From assembly GCA_022785125.1 (NCBI GenBank), contig JALFRA010000017.1:1-64000 (forward strand): 64,000 nucleotides of DNA. The letters are read 5' to 3'. A program made the translations under genes and the position numbers. Positions 7,336 through 16,251 of this stretch are shown piece by piece. The notes below the pieces were generated by a model. That model saw nothing but the letters and a program-made list of their open reading frames with translations. It was not told the DNA's origin and ran no database searches. The stretch comes from Clostridiales bacterium (lineage in GTDB: Bacteria > Bacillota > Clostridia > Oscillospirales > Oscillospiraceae). Within the stretch, counting starts at the first letter, position 1. Each line of letters opens with the position of its first letter.

Positions 7336-8758
7336 ATTTTACCGGTTTCCCCATTGGGCGCTGACCACATTGGTGATGGCGGCCGCCCTGTGCATCGTGT
7401 TTCAAACAAGGGCCATCTCTTACAGCATCCGACGTCTGCCCACCGGCTGGGTGCGCCGGGTGGAAAATGGGATGGAGTGCGCCATCCTCGGGGTGCTGTT
7501 CCTCTTCGCCGCCCTTCTTGCACAGGTGCAGTATGGGCTGTTCTGCGACTTTTTGGCGCCCAGCGCCTACGACCTTGTCCGGCAGGCGGTGTTTTTGCTG
7601 ACTGCGGTGCTGGGAACCACCGCCGCGGTGGGGATGGAACTGATCTGGCCGCTTTTTGCCGTGGGCGGGGCGGCTGTCCTGCTCCCCCTGACAGAGACGG
7701 TCACAGGGCCCGCCTATCCCGTCTTTTTTCTGATGAGTATGGCGTTCTTCCTGCTGCGCAGCGTACATATCTGCCTGCTGCGCCGGCTGGAGCTCTACAC
7801 CCAGCTCTCCTCCGTATCTGTCAAGGAAGCCATTGATACCCTGCATACCGGTCTGCTGTTCTTTCGGCGGTCGGGGGAGCTCCTGCTGTGCAACCGCAGC
7901 ATGGAGGCGCTGGCACGGCAGATGACGGGGCAGCCGGTACAGGACGGAAGGCTGTTTCAGCGGCTGCTGGAGTGCGGCCCGCTGTGCGGCGGCTGCGCAC
8001 GGGAAGTTCTGGGTGGGCAGCAGGTGTTTCGCCTCCCCGATTCCTCCGTATGGAGCTTTTCCGCCCATGAGCTCCCCATGGGGCGCCGGACCATGCTTCT
8101 GCTGACTGCCGATGATGTCACGGAGCATTGGGACGCGGTGACCTTTCTTGCCCGGCAAAACCAGGCGCTGGAGCAGCGCGGACAGGAGCTTCGCAGCACC
8201 ATTGCGCATTTACAGGCCATCTGTGAAGCGGAGGAGATCGCCCGAAGCAAGGCGAGGGTACATGACCTTTTGGGACAGCGGATCAGCCTGCTGCTCCGGG
8301 CGCTGCGGGATGACCGGCAGATGGATGAGTCGCTGCTGCTGGACTTTGCCCGCAGCCTTCCCACGGCCCTCCGGGAAGATCCCACGCCCAGCCCTGCTCA
8401 TCGTCTGGAGATGCTGCGGGAGACCTTCCAGGGCATGGAGGTGTCGGTGGAGTTCCAGGGCGCGCTGCCGGAGGATGGGGCGGTGGCGGACAGTTTTGCC
8501 GAGATCGCCGTGGAATGTGTCACCAACGCCGTGCGCCACGGGTATGCCACCCGCATCCAGTTCCACTTTTTCCAGAATGACTGCTGGCGCATGACGGTCA
8601 CCGACAACGGCATCCCGCCCGCCGGACCCATCCGGGAGGGCGGCGGCATCGGCGGGATGCGCCGCAGGGTCCGTCAGCTTGGCGGCAGAATGGAGCTCTA
8701 TACTGTCCCCCGATTCCGAATCGAACTGTCTGTTCCAAAGGAGGCTGTGGAGAAATGA
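7328..8758 (+). CDS. NarL-system sensor histidine kinase
   Basis: 476 residues. I prefer GTG at 7328, six bases behind GGAGGTGA, over the in-frame GTG at 7319, which overlaps that ribosome site. Five or six membrane helices fill residues 1-150 or so. A PAS-like domain (LHTGLLFFRRSGELLLCNRSM) and a coiled coil follow. The probable phosphoacceptor is the histidine of RVHDLLGQRIS, near residue 311. The ATPase domain is intact: N-box VECVTNAVRHG near 395, VTDNGIPP near 420 and GGGIGGMRRRV near 437. Its last codons overlap the response regulator start (ATGA), so the two form a two-component pair. Confidence 0.85.
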   Translation: MAEFYRFPHWALTTLVMAAALCIVFQTRAISYSIRRLPTGWVRRVENGMECAILGVLFLFAALLAQVQYGLFCDFLAPSAYDLVRQAVFLLTAVLGTTAAVGMELIWPLFAVGGAAVLLPLTETVTGPAYPVFFLMSMAFFLLRSVHICLLRRLELYTQLSSVSVKEAIDTLHTGLLFFRRSGELLLCNRSMEALARQMTGQPVQDGRLFQRLLECGPLCGGCAREVLGGQQVFRLPDSSVWSFSAHELPMGRRTMLLLTADDVTEHWDAVTFLARQNQALEQRGQELRSTIAHLQAICEAEEIARSKARVHDLLGQRISLLLRALRDDRQMDESLLLDFARSLPTALREDPTPSPAHRLEMLRETFQGMEVSVEFQGALPEDGAVADSFAEIAVECVTNAVRHGYATRIQFHFFQNDCWRMTVTDNGIPPAGPIREGGGIGGMRRRVRQLGGRMELYTVPRFRIELSVPKEAVEK

Positions 8759-9372
8759 CCAAGGTTCTGATTGTGGAGGATCACGTTTCCATGCGGGAAT
8801 CGCTGACCACGGCGCTGACGGCGGCGGGAGATTTTTCTGTGGTGGGCGAAGTGCCCAACGCAGACTATGCCCTGGATTTCTGTAAGCATCTGCATCCGGA
8901 ACTGGTGCTGATGGATGTCTGCACCGAGGGCGGCGCCTCTGGGCTGAAGGCGGTGGAGGCCATCCGCAAAACAGATCCGGAGGTCAAGATCATCGTCATG
9001 ACCGCCTTTGACGAGATCACCTATATCCCCCGGGCCAGGGCCGCCGGGGCCAACGGCTTTGTCTACAAAAGCCGGAGCCTGCACGATTTTCTGGAGGTGG
9101 CCCGGACGGTGATGGCGGGGGGCAGCAGCTTCCCGGAGCCCAGGACCATTCCCATGCCCCAGGGAGAGGCTCCCCTCACCGACCGGGAGATGGAGGTGCT
9201 CCGGCTGATGTGCAGACACATGACCAACAAAGAGATCGCCCAGGAGCTGTTTATCAGCGAAAACACCGTCAAGTATCACAAGATGAACATGCTGGGCAAG
9301 ACCGGCTTTTCCAAGGCGGTGGATTTGGCCTTCTACATGATCTCCAACGGCTGGATCAATCCCCTGTATTAA
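8755..9372 (+). CDS. NarL/FixJ-type response regulator
   Basis: 205 residues. The receiver has all key residues: acidic pair E8/D9, phosphoacceptor D54 (LVLMDVC), T83 and K105. A LuxR/GerE helix-turn-helix covers about 142-195 (LTDREMEVLRLM ... NKEIAQELFISENTVKYHKMNML). It is coupled to the kinase by an ATGA overlap and followed by a strong terminator. As a dimer of this class it would bind short inverted repeats, so it is the leading candidate for the CTACCCG-N3-CGGGTAG sites at 1257, 9433 and 14740, one of which begins 61 bp after its stop. Confidence 0.93.
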   Translation: MTKVLIVEDHVSMRESLTTALTAAGDFSVVGEVPNADYALDFCKHLHPELVLMDVCTEGGASGLKAVEAIRKTDPEVKIIVMTAFDEITYIPRARAAGANGFVYKSRSLHDFLEVARTVMAGGSSFPEPRTIPMPQGEAPLTDREMEVLRLMCRHMTNKEIAQELFISENTVKYHKMNMLGKTGFSKAVDLAFYMISNGWINPLY

Positions 9373-9387
9373 AGAATTGCGCTTCCT

Positions 9388-9417
9388 ATCCACCGGCTTT
9401 GTGCCGGTGGATTTTTT
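9388..9417 (+). terminator. Rho-independent terminator after the two-component operon
   Basis: A 10-bp perfect stem ATCCACCGGC / GCCGGTGGAT with TTTGT loop is followed by TTTTTC. Confidence 0.9.
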
Positions 9418-9432
9418 CTTTCAGGGAAAAGA

Positions 9433-9477
9433 CTACCCGCAGCGGGTAGGGTGCAAATTCGAAATAAGCTCTACAAT
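9433..9477 (+). promoter_or_regulatory. Regulon promoter B: perfect 17-bp palindrome 31 bp before the -10 box
   Basis: CTACCCG-CAG-CGGGTAG (9433-9449) is a perfect inverted repeat centred at 9441; TACAAT begins at 9472. This is the best-conserved of the three matching promoters. The sequence after the palindrome (GGTGCAAA) also resembles promoter C (GGCGCAAA). Confidence 0.8.
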
Positions 9478-9504
9478 AAATCTGTAATACAGAAGGTATG
9501 GGAG

Positions 9505-9891
9505 GTGGGGAGGCTGAAAACTGTGCTCCTGATCATGCGGCGGGCATCGCTGGCTCAGGGCCTGATGGCGAAAGTGCGGGACGCCCCGGGAATACAGCTG
9601 TGCTATGAGCCGGACTATGCCAACGCGGATGTGGCCATCCGCAGCCATCTGGCCTCCGGGGCACTGCTGGAGGTCTCCGAGGACGGCGATCACGGCATCG
9701 ACTTCTGTCTGGCCCTGTGCGCATGGCTGCGGGAAGTCACGCCCCACTGCCGGCTCATGCTGATGTGCCCCGAAGGACAGCCGGAGGCTGTGAGCCGCGC
9801 CATCGAGGCTAAGCGTAGGGGCGAGATCGACGACTTTGTGTTTTATGATGTATCTCTGGACTATTTGGCCGCCAGTCTGCAATCCCTTTGA
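9505..9891 (+). CDS. Degenerate (pseudo-)receiver protein, first of a flanking pair
   Basis: About 128 residues. It aligns by eye with the protein at 28916 over its whole length (KTVLLI / KTVLFI at the start, IDDFVFYD-SL-YL near the end). The fold looks like a response-regulator receiver, but the phosphoacceptor position reads ALLEVSED against VILDIVDQ in the partner, so Asp is replaced by Glu. The acidic pair and the conserved lysine are also missing. The start is uncertain: GTG 9505 follows AGAAGG, while CTG 9514 lies behind GGAGGTGGGG and matches the partner's first residue. It is driven by promoter B, so it probably works as an unphosphorylated adaptor. Confidence 0.65.
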   Translation: MGRLKTVLLIMRRASLAQGLMAKVRDAPGIQLCYEPDYANADVAIRSHLASGALLEVSEDGDHGIDFCLALCAWLREVTPHCRLMLMCPEGQPEAVSRAIEAKRRGEIDDFVFYDVSLDYLAASLQSL

Positions 9892-9910
9892 GATAGGCAA
9901 AGATCATTTT

Positions 9911-9955
9911 GAAATGGGGGTACCCCCATTTCAACGCCTACTACGGTAGGCGTTG
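9911..9955. repeat. Two adjoining perfect hairpins
   Basis: A perfect 22-bp palindrome occupies 9911-9932 (half-site GAAATGGGGGT). It abuts a second inverted repeat, CAACGCCTAC (9932-9941) and GTAGGCGTTG (9946-9955), with a TACG loop. Neither is followed by a U-tract on the plus strand. They lie between the pseudo-receiver stop and the S-layer gene and could stop or stabilise the upstream message. The remainder up to 10130 holds a leader with no further gene and an AGGAGGAAG ribosome site. Confidence 0.7.
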
Positions 9956-10130
9956 ATCCGGCTCTGGTCGATTCGGTTTTATACACAAAGACGGCCTGGC
10001 GGCGAACACCAAGAGACAACGGAAAAAGTGCTGCGGTTTTAGGGGGCAGAAGGGAGGAAAAAAGAGGCCGCACGCCGAGAAACAATGCGCGGACAATGGG
10101 TATCTAATCAAAACAGGAGGAAGATAGAAC

Positions 10131-13100
10131 ATGAGAAAACGAATTACCAGTTTACTGCTGACGCTGGTGATGCTGCTCTCCCTCGTGCCCGCCATGGGCG
10201 TGACGGCGAGCGCAGCGGACGATAGATCTTATACAGAGGCTGAAATTAGGAACTATGATACGTTTGCGACCTATCTCCGTTCGTACGATTCAAGAGATCT
10301 CAAGCTGATGGAAGACATCGATTACACGGTGGGCATTAATGATCTTTCTATCGATGTAATACGCAACCAAAAACTGGATCTGAACGGTCATAAGATCACG
10401 ATCGACGCAAGCAGGCGGTCGGGGTTTGAAAACCTGCTCTGCATTCGCCGCGGCGAATTCACGCTGTATGATAGCAAGGGCGGCGGCGAGCTCGCGGTTT
10501 CCTTTCCTAATGACAACAAAGCGTACAGCATCATCATGATGAGCTCCGAAAAGGAAGACGAGCCTTCAAAATTCACAATGGACGGCGGCACGCTGACCAA
10601 GCTGCGTCCTAACATGACGTACACCTATGGAGCCAGCGGCTGCATCGGCGACGACTATTTTAATAAGCCCGAGAACGGCAAGCGCTCGCAGATCACGATC
10701 AACGGCGGCACGATCAACTGCCCATACGACTGGGACAGGAGTAAGTCGCTCCTCGACCTCACGGTTGAAGCAATGCCGCTGGCGCTGCAGCTGCGCTATT
10801 CCAATCTCACGATCAACGGCGGTACCTTCAACGGAATTGTCTGGACAGATAATCTTTGGCGAGGAACGCAGGATACAGAGCCGCGCGTTGTCCTCAACGG
10901 CGGCGAGTTCAACTCCCCGTTCGTGGTAGAAGGTATGCAGAAAGATGCGACGCAGATGGTCATAGACGGAGCGCACTTCAAAGACGGCTTTCATGTTAAC
11001 AACGGGTACAGCATAAACACTGACGTGGGAACCGTCCCGGTGCTGCTGCTCAAGAGCGGCGTGTTCGACTCGCCCGACAAGAATCCCAAACTCGACATTT
11101 ACAATGTTACCGCAAATAGCTATGGCAATGGGGTGAATTCGGATGCCACAGCGCGTGCCAGGCTGGAAATGATACTTCACGCCATGAAGTGCTTCCCGAA
11201 TAGTGCGATAAAGGTAAACGGAAAGTTCTATACCTCCGAGAACATTGAGTCGCTCGTGGGGAAAAATATTGATGATTTCTATCTGAAACTTAACTCGAGC
11301 ACTCCCATCGAGGTCATCCGCGACGCATGGGGTGTGATGGAGTCCGTCACGCTGGACGGCAACCCCATCAACTACGCCAAGGACTGGAAGGGCACCGTTG
11401 AGCGGATGGACAACAGCAAGGATCATACCCTCAAATTCACGTGGAAGCCTCTGGCGGCCGAGCTGAGTGCCGCAGGCTACAGCTATAATGCCAAGTGCGA
11501 GCGTTATATCTCCGGCGCCTCCGGTGTACAGCAGACAGATACCATCGCTGCCGGTGCAACCTCGCACACGGTCACCATTCCCGCGGGCGCAGACCCCAAG
11601 GTCTATTCCTTTGACCTGCAGCTGAATCTGCAAAAGGACGGCAGCTCCGTCGGCATTTACACCAACGATCATATCGTCAAGCTGGTGGTGAATCAGGCGC
11701 CGGTGGTTGAACCCGATCCCACCATCGATGGTACAGTGTACTACACCAGCGGCATTGTCTACGGCAGCCCCATCTCCATCGCTGCCAGCGTGACGCCCGC
11801 AGAAGCTACCAAGTCGTACCAGTGGCAGCGCAGCACGGACGGCGGCAGCACTTGGGAGAATATCAGCGGCGCTACCAATGGCCGGTATACCCCCGTGGCG
11901 GCTGACATGGGCGAGAATGTCCGCATCCGCGTGAAGGTCACGGCGGAGGGCTATCTCGGCGAAATCGTCGGCGCACCGGTGAAGGTCAGCAAGGCCGCCA
12001 ACAACGGTTATCCCGAGGTTATTAAGCTTGAGGCCGTGCAGGATGGCGCAGGCACTTACACCGGCTTTGAAATCACGAACTTCGACTCCGACTGCGAGTA
12101 TGTTTACAGCACGACCTCTACGCCGGATTGGAACGCAAATCAGATCACTTCCGCAACCGTAACCGGCCTGACGAGCGATACCACCTATTATGTTTTCGCC
12201 CGTTTCAAGGAGACCGCTACCCATACGGCAGGCTCTATTGTGAGCAAAAACAGCATCAAGCTGTATGAGAATGTTCCTTTGCAGTACGTGTTGCTGGAAG
12301 GCTACGACAGCGGCCAAAAGATCTACATCAAGCAGGGCGAGAGCGTTACGCTGAAGGTCAGCGCAGACCCCAGCAACGCCAATTCTTGGAATGAGATCAC
12401 CTTCAAGGATAGTAGTACAACGGGAACAAGCAACATCACGATCTCCAATGAAAAAATTGCCGCAAGCGGCACGACGGCCACACCGTTCCCCAAAGACCAT
12501 ACCATCACGATCACCGGCGTTTCTACGGGCAGCGCAACGCTGGACGCCAGTTACTCTGGACCCGCGCAACCCTACTATAGTCGGTGGAATGTGGTTGTAT
12601 ACGATGATTCCACTGTGGCTGATGCTTTGAGGCTTGAGAGCGTTTACGCATACGAGGATATTACCCTGAGCGTAAATGACGAGGCGGGGCTTCCGACCGA
12701 GCTTCCGAAGCTGCTGCCTGAGAACAGCGGCTATCATCTGGAATGGCGCATTCTCAAGAGAGGAACCTCCGGCGCTACGTATGTGACGGAGAATGATAAT
12801 ATTAAGCTGGAGGACGGCAAGATCAAGCCGAAAGCGGCTCATGCCGCATCGGAGAAAACCCAACTGGAACTGGTTGCCGTCAAGGATGGCAGCACCGCAA
12901 TCAGATCGCTTTCTCCGTCTTCTGGCTTCTATGTCACCGTGACCGCAGCGCCCGTCATTGAGCTTACCGGCGTTACCGTTGCCCCGACGAAGGTGAATCT
13001 GGAGCTTAACGCAACCTATCAGCTCTCCGCCGTGAAGCAGCCTGTCAACGCAGAGGGCAGCCTGACTTGGGAAAGCAGCAATACCGGTGTGGCAACAGTT

Positions 13101-14672
13101 GACAGCACCGGCAAGGTGACCGCTAAGGCACAGGGCACGGCAGTTATCACAGTCACCTGCGGCAGCAAATCCGCAAGCTGCACCGTAACGGTCGGCCATA
13201 CCCACGATACCGACGGGCGGGATTGGATGTATATGGACCCCGGTATGCATATCCAGACCTGCACAGCGGGCGACGATTTCAAGGTGGAAGCCCACGACTT
13301 CTCCGCATGGACGAAGGTTGATGATACCAATCATAGCCGTACCTGCTCCAAGTGCAAGAAGTCCGGCGAAACCGCAAACTACACCGAAACCGCCAACCAC
13401 AACTGGCAGTGGGTGGTAGACACTGCGGCAACCCCCAACGCGGCGGGCAAGCAGCATGAGGAGTGCGTTGACTGCCACGCGAAGCGCAGCGAAAACACCC
13501 CGATCCCCATGCTGACCAGCATCATGGTGGAGCACCTGATCGTTGCCAAGCCCGTCAAGGACGCTGCTGCGGCTGCGGCTTCCACCACCGACAGCACCTA
13601 CACCGTGGCAAACACCGAGTGGATGGCTGCGGACGGTACGCCCCTTGCCATCGGCGGCAAGTTCCAGCCCGGCACGGTCTACACCGTGAAGATCACGCTG
13701 GAGACCGCTGGCGCAGACGTATTCTCCGTTAAGTCCACCTACAACACCATCGAGGGCAAGACGGCCACGGTCAGCCCCAATCTGACCGGCGATAACCACG
13801 CGGACAGCGTGATCCTGACCTACACCTTCGATGCCACCGAGGGCAGTACCGGCGGCAGCACAGGTGGCGGTGGTGGCAGTGGTGGAGGCGGTGTCACCAC
13901 CTACGCGATCACCGTGAAGGATTCCAAGAATGGTGACGTGACTGCCAGCCACAAGTCCGCTGCCAAGGGCACCACCGTCACCCTGACGGTCGATCCCGAC
14001 AAGGGCTATGTACTGGATACCCTCACTGTGCTGGACGATAAGGACAAGGAAATCAAGCTGACTGAGAAAAACGGCAAGTATGTCTTTACTATGCCGTCCG
14101 GCAAGGTTACCGTAGCGGGCAGGTTCAAGGTCGAGCAGCCTGCCGGCAAGCATCCCTTCACGGACATTCCCTCCGGCGCTTATTATGAGAACGCTGTGAT
14201 CTGGGCTGCGGACAAGGGCATCACCGGCGGCACCAGCGCCACTACCTTCGCCCCCAACGGCATCTGTACCCGCGCCCAGGCGGTCACCTTCCTGTGGAGG
14301 GCTGCCGGATCTCCCGCCCCCAAGAGCATGAACAGCTTTGCCGATGTCCCCGCGGATGCCTACTATGCCAAAGCGGTGGCCTGGGCCGTTGAGAACGGCA
14401 TCACCAGCGGCACGGGCGGCGGTAAGTTCAGCCCCGACGCTACCTGTACCCGCGCTCAGATCGTCACCTTCCTGTACCGTGCGGCGGGCAGCCCTGCGGT
14501 CAGCGGAGGAAGTGTATTCAGCGATGTAAAGGCCGGCGCTTACTATGCCGACGCGGTCACATGGGCGGCGAACAAGGGCATCACCGGCGGGATCGGCAAT
14601 GGCCTGTTCGGTTCTGATAACAACTGCACCCGCGCCCAGATTGTCACTTTCCTCTATCGGTATATGGAATAA
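10131..14672 (+). CDS. Very large S-layer surface protein (parallel-beta repeats, Ig-like domains, three SLH domains)
   Basis: 1513 residues, secreted and wall-anchored. A signal peptide ends near residue 28 (VTASAA). Residues of about 60-330 contain repeated INGGT/LNGG turns typical of right-handed beta-helix proteins. The middle has Ig-like segments, including a BIG2-type domain near 945-1025 (VTVAPTKVNLELNATYQLSA, VDSTGKVTAKAQGTAVITV). Cys/His-rich repeats of the HDFSAWTKVDDTNHSRTCSKC type follow near 1025-1120. A GGS/GGG linker lies near 1241-1256, then a bacterial-repeat domain. Three SLH domains fill about 1340-1513 (FTDIPSGAYYENAVIWAADKGITGGT and two relatives) and should bind pyruvylated wall polymer. 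An adhesin-like surface role is inferred. Confidence 0.9.
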   Translation: MRKRITSLLLTLVMLLSLVPAMGVTASAADDRSYTEAEIRNYDTFATYLRSYDSRDLKLMEDIDYTVGINDLSIDVIRNQKLDLNGHKITIDASRRSGFENLLCIRRGEFTLYDSKGGGELAVSFPNDNKAYSIIMMSSEKEDEPSKFTMDGGTLTKLRPNMTYTYGASGCIGDDYFNKPENGKRSQITINGGTINCPYDWDRSKSLLDLTVEAMPLALQLRYSNLTINGGTFNGIVWTDNLWRGTQDTEPRVVLNGGEFNSPFVVEGMQKDATQMVIDGAHFKDGFHVNNGYSINTDVGTVPVLLLKSGVFDSPDKNPKLDIYNVTANSYGNGVNSDATARARLEMILHAMKCFPNSAIKVNGKFYTSENIESLVGKNIDDFYLKLNSSTPIEVIRDAWGVMESVTLDGNPINYAKDWKGTVERMDNSKDHTLKFTWKPLAAELSAAGYSYNAKCERYISGASGVQQTDTIAAGATSHTVTIPAGADPKVYSFDLQLNLQKDGSSVGIYTNDHIVKLVVNQAPVVEPDPTIDGTVYYTSGIVYGSPISIAASVTPAEATKSYQWQRSTDGGSTWENISGATNGRYTPVAADMGENVRIRVKVTAEGYLGEIVGAPVKVSKAANNGYPEVIKLEAVQDGAGTYTGFEITNFDSDCEYVYSTTSTPDWNANQITSATVTGLTSDTTYYVFARFKETATHTAGSIVSKNSIKLYENVPLQYVLLEGYDSGQKIYIKQGESVTLKVSADPSNANSWNEITFKDSSTTGTSNITISNEKIAASGTTATPFPKDHTITITGVSTGSATLDASYSGPAQPYYSRWNVVVYDDSTVADALRLESVYAYEDITLSVNDEAGLPTELPKLLPENSGYHLEWRILKRGTSGATYVTENDNIKLEDGKIKPKAAHAASEKTQLELVAVKDGSTAIRSLSPSSGFYVTVTAAPVIELTGVTVAPTKVNLELNATYQLSAVKQPVNAEGSLTWESSNTGVATVDSTGKVTAKAQGTAVITVTCGSKSASCTVTVGHTHDTDGRDWMYMDPGMHIQTCTAGDDFKVEAHDFSAWTKVDDTNHSRTCSKCKKSGETANYTETANHNWQWVVDTAATPNAAGKQHEECVDCHAKRSENTPIPMLTSIMVEHLIVAKPVKDAAAAAASTTDSTYTVANTEWMAADGTPLAIGGKFQPGTVYTVKITLETAGADVFSVKSTYNTIEGKTATVSPNLTGDNHADSVILTYTFDATEGSTGGSTGGGGGSGGGGVTTYAITVKDSKNGDVTASHKSAAKGTTVTLTVDPDKGYVLDTLTVLDDKDKEIKLTEKNGKYVFTMPSGKVTVAGRFKVEQPAGKHPFTDIPSGAYYENAVIWAADKGITGGTSATTFAPNGICTRAQAVTFLWRAAGSPAPKSMNSFADVPADAYYAKAVAWAVENGITSGTGGGKFSPDATCTRAQIVTFLYRAAGSPAVSGGSVFSDVKAGAYYADAVTWAANKGITGGIGNGLFGSDNNCTRAQIVTFLYRYME

Positions 14673-14690
14673 TAACAGGATATTCTTACC

Positions 14691-14722
14691 AAGCGGAGCG
14701 GTAAATGCCGCTCCGCTTTTTT
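14691..14722 (+). terminator. Rho-independent terminator after the S-layer gene
   Basis: An 11-bp stem AAGCGGAGCGG / CCGCTCCGCTT with a 6-nt loop leads into TTTT. Confidence 0.9.
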
Positions 14723-14739
14723 GCGTTTTGTCCGAAAAA

Positions 14740-14784
14740 CTACCTGCTGCGGGTAGGGCGCAAAACAGCGGCACCCGGTAAAAT
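14740..14784 (+). promoter_or_regulatory. Regulon promoter C: 17-bp palindrome 31 bp before the -10 box
   Basis: CTACCTG-CTG-CGGGTAG (14740-14756), with one mismatch, is centred at 14748; TAAAAT starts at 14779. Spacing is identical to promoters A and B. It drives the leader peptide and the long lipoprotein/SPFH gene train. Confidence 0.75.
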
Positions 14785-14837
14785 GAAACCATAGTAGAGC
14801 GCAGAGGAACAAAAACAGAAAGAAAAGAGGTGTCGTC

Positions 14838-14891
14838 ATGCAAGTAACTGCAAACAGGAAAATGATGATGTCAAGGTGTGCAGTGAGATGA
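14838..14891 (+). CDS. 17-residue leader peptide overlapping the lipoprotein start
   Basis: An ATG six bases behind GAGGTG opens a 17-codon frame that reads MQVTANRKMMMSRCAVR and stops at a TGA sharing bases with the ATG of the next gene (ATGA at 14888). The downstream start has only a weak ribosome site of its own, so it may depend on translation of the leader. The peptide is basic and Met-rich; it shows no amino-acid run that would suggest attenuation. Confidence 0.5.
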   Translation: MQVTANRKMMMSRCAVR

Positions 14892-16222
14892 AACGAGTAT
14901 GGATGTCTATGCTGGCCTTGCTGTTGGCGCTCTGCCTGACGGCCTGCGGCGGCACCCCCGGCGGCGGAGAAGAAGGGCCGCCCGAGTCTCCTGATGACAC
15001 AGCGACCTCCGCCCCTCCGTCCGACCATAACTCCGACAGTTCATTGGGCGGTACCTATTGGACGGCTGTACAGCACGAGTCCTACAACGATCTCTTTGAT
15101 CGCACAGAGGTGAGCCAGATGCCCACGGAGCGGTGGTGGGCCGATCTCTTTCTCAACGAGGACGGAACGGCGCAATTCCGTGAGGTCCTGGGCGACAGCT
15201 TTAACAGCTATCTGGGCAGCGGGACCTGGTGGCTCGGCGCGGATCACACCCTGCGGCTGACAAGTTCGGACGGCGATGAAGATGGTGAGATGAATGGCCG
15301 CATTGAAGATGGCCGCATCATTTTGGAATCCTTCTATGGGGATCGATTCTATTTTGAAAAAGCGGAGCGGCCGGGCCCGGGCGGCGAACTGTGTATCGCA
15401 AACCTGCATGGGACATGGCACATGACCACAGGCGAGGTGGAGGGCTGGAGCTATAACGCCCGGGAAGAAGGCCTGGCCTCCACGCTGGTTTTTGAAAGCA
15501 GGTGGAGCGACGCCATCGAGGGATATGTGCTGAGCGCGGATTATTACTTCGCGGACTTTCTGGATACGGATGAGCCGGAATACCGGCAGGAAGCCGAGCT
15601 TCGGACGGAACTGCTGGAGGAACCGCTGTTCCACGGCCTCTCCAACGAGCTTTGGAGCGTCCGGCTCTTTCACGATGATACCGGCGCGGAGTTCTTTCTC
15701 ACGCTGACCGATCCGGATACGCTGTATCTCCAGGAGCATTACGAGACGGACGGCGCTCCGGCGGTCCGCACGGCGGTCTACCAGCGGGTAGACGCATTCC
15801 TGCCGGAAACGCTGCAGACGGCTTTGTATGAGGAGCCCTCTGACTGCCTGACCTTCTACTGGCCCAACCCACCGGACGATGTGTCCGCATGGCTGGAGGT
15901 ACTGCCGGTCACAAAGCTGGAGCCGGATGGACTGGACAGGCTGCTGGTGGTGGGGCGCTGGTATGAAACACAGATCCGGTTCTGTACGGGCGAGCCCCTG
16001 TGGGATGACAGCGGACGGCTTCTGGATTGGGTCACGGACGAGATCCTGTACGACGAAACGCTCAACATTGATGAGCCTCGGTGGTTTTCCCTGACGATCC
16101 CGGAAGGCGTACCGAACCTGTGCCTGCACATCAAGCGCTCCTGGGAGGATTTTTGGTACCTCTGGCCCATCACCGACACAAACGGGTATCTGGTGGATGG
16201 GTGGACATTCCTGACACCATAA
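14888..16222 (+). CDS. Secreted lipoprotein of unknown function
   Basis: 444 residues from the ATG at the leader's stop codon; an upstream in-frame GTG at 14876 has no ribosome site. The signal peptide ends in a lipobox LTAC (Cys at about 19), followed by a low-complexity Gly/Pro/Ser linker typical of Gram-positive lipoproteins. The mature part is acidic and Trp/Tyr-rich with repeated short beta-strand patterns (GTWWLGADHTLRL, GTWHMTTGEVEGW), suggesting lipocalin-like or META-like beta barrels. I do not recognise a named family. It is the first gene of the train under promoter C. Confidence 0.75.
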   Translation: MKRVWMSMLALLLALCLTACGGTPGGGEEGPPESPDDTATSAPPSDHNSDSSLGGTYWTAVQHESYNDLFDRTEVSQMPTERWWADLFLNEDGTAQFREVLGDSFNSYLGSGTWWLGADHTLRLTSSDGDEDGEMNGRIEDGRIILESFYGDRFYFEKAERPGPGGELCIANLHGTWHMTTGEVEGWSYNAREEGLASTLVFESRWSDAIEGYVLSADYYFADFLDTDEPEYRQEAELRTELLEEPLFHGLSNELWSVRLFHDDTGAEFFLTLTDPDTLYLQEHYETDGAPAVRTAVYQRVDAFLPETLQTALYEEPSDCLTFYWPNPPDDVSAWLEVLPVTKLEPDGLDRLLVVGRWYETQIRFCTGEPLWDDSGRLLDWVTDEILYDETLNIDEPRWFSLTIPEGVPNLCLHIKRSWEDFWYLWPITDTNGYLVDGWTFLTP

Positions 16223-16251
16223 CAAAATAAAACAAGAGAGGAGATCGCATT

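Noticed and set aside
10566..14843. 1425-codon open frame on the minus strand opposite the S-layer gene
   Set aside because: No ribosome site, no recognisable domain, and its composition is the expected mirror of a GC-rich gene with strong codon bias. The plus-strand protein has a signal peptide and SLH domains.
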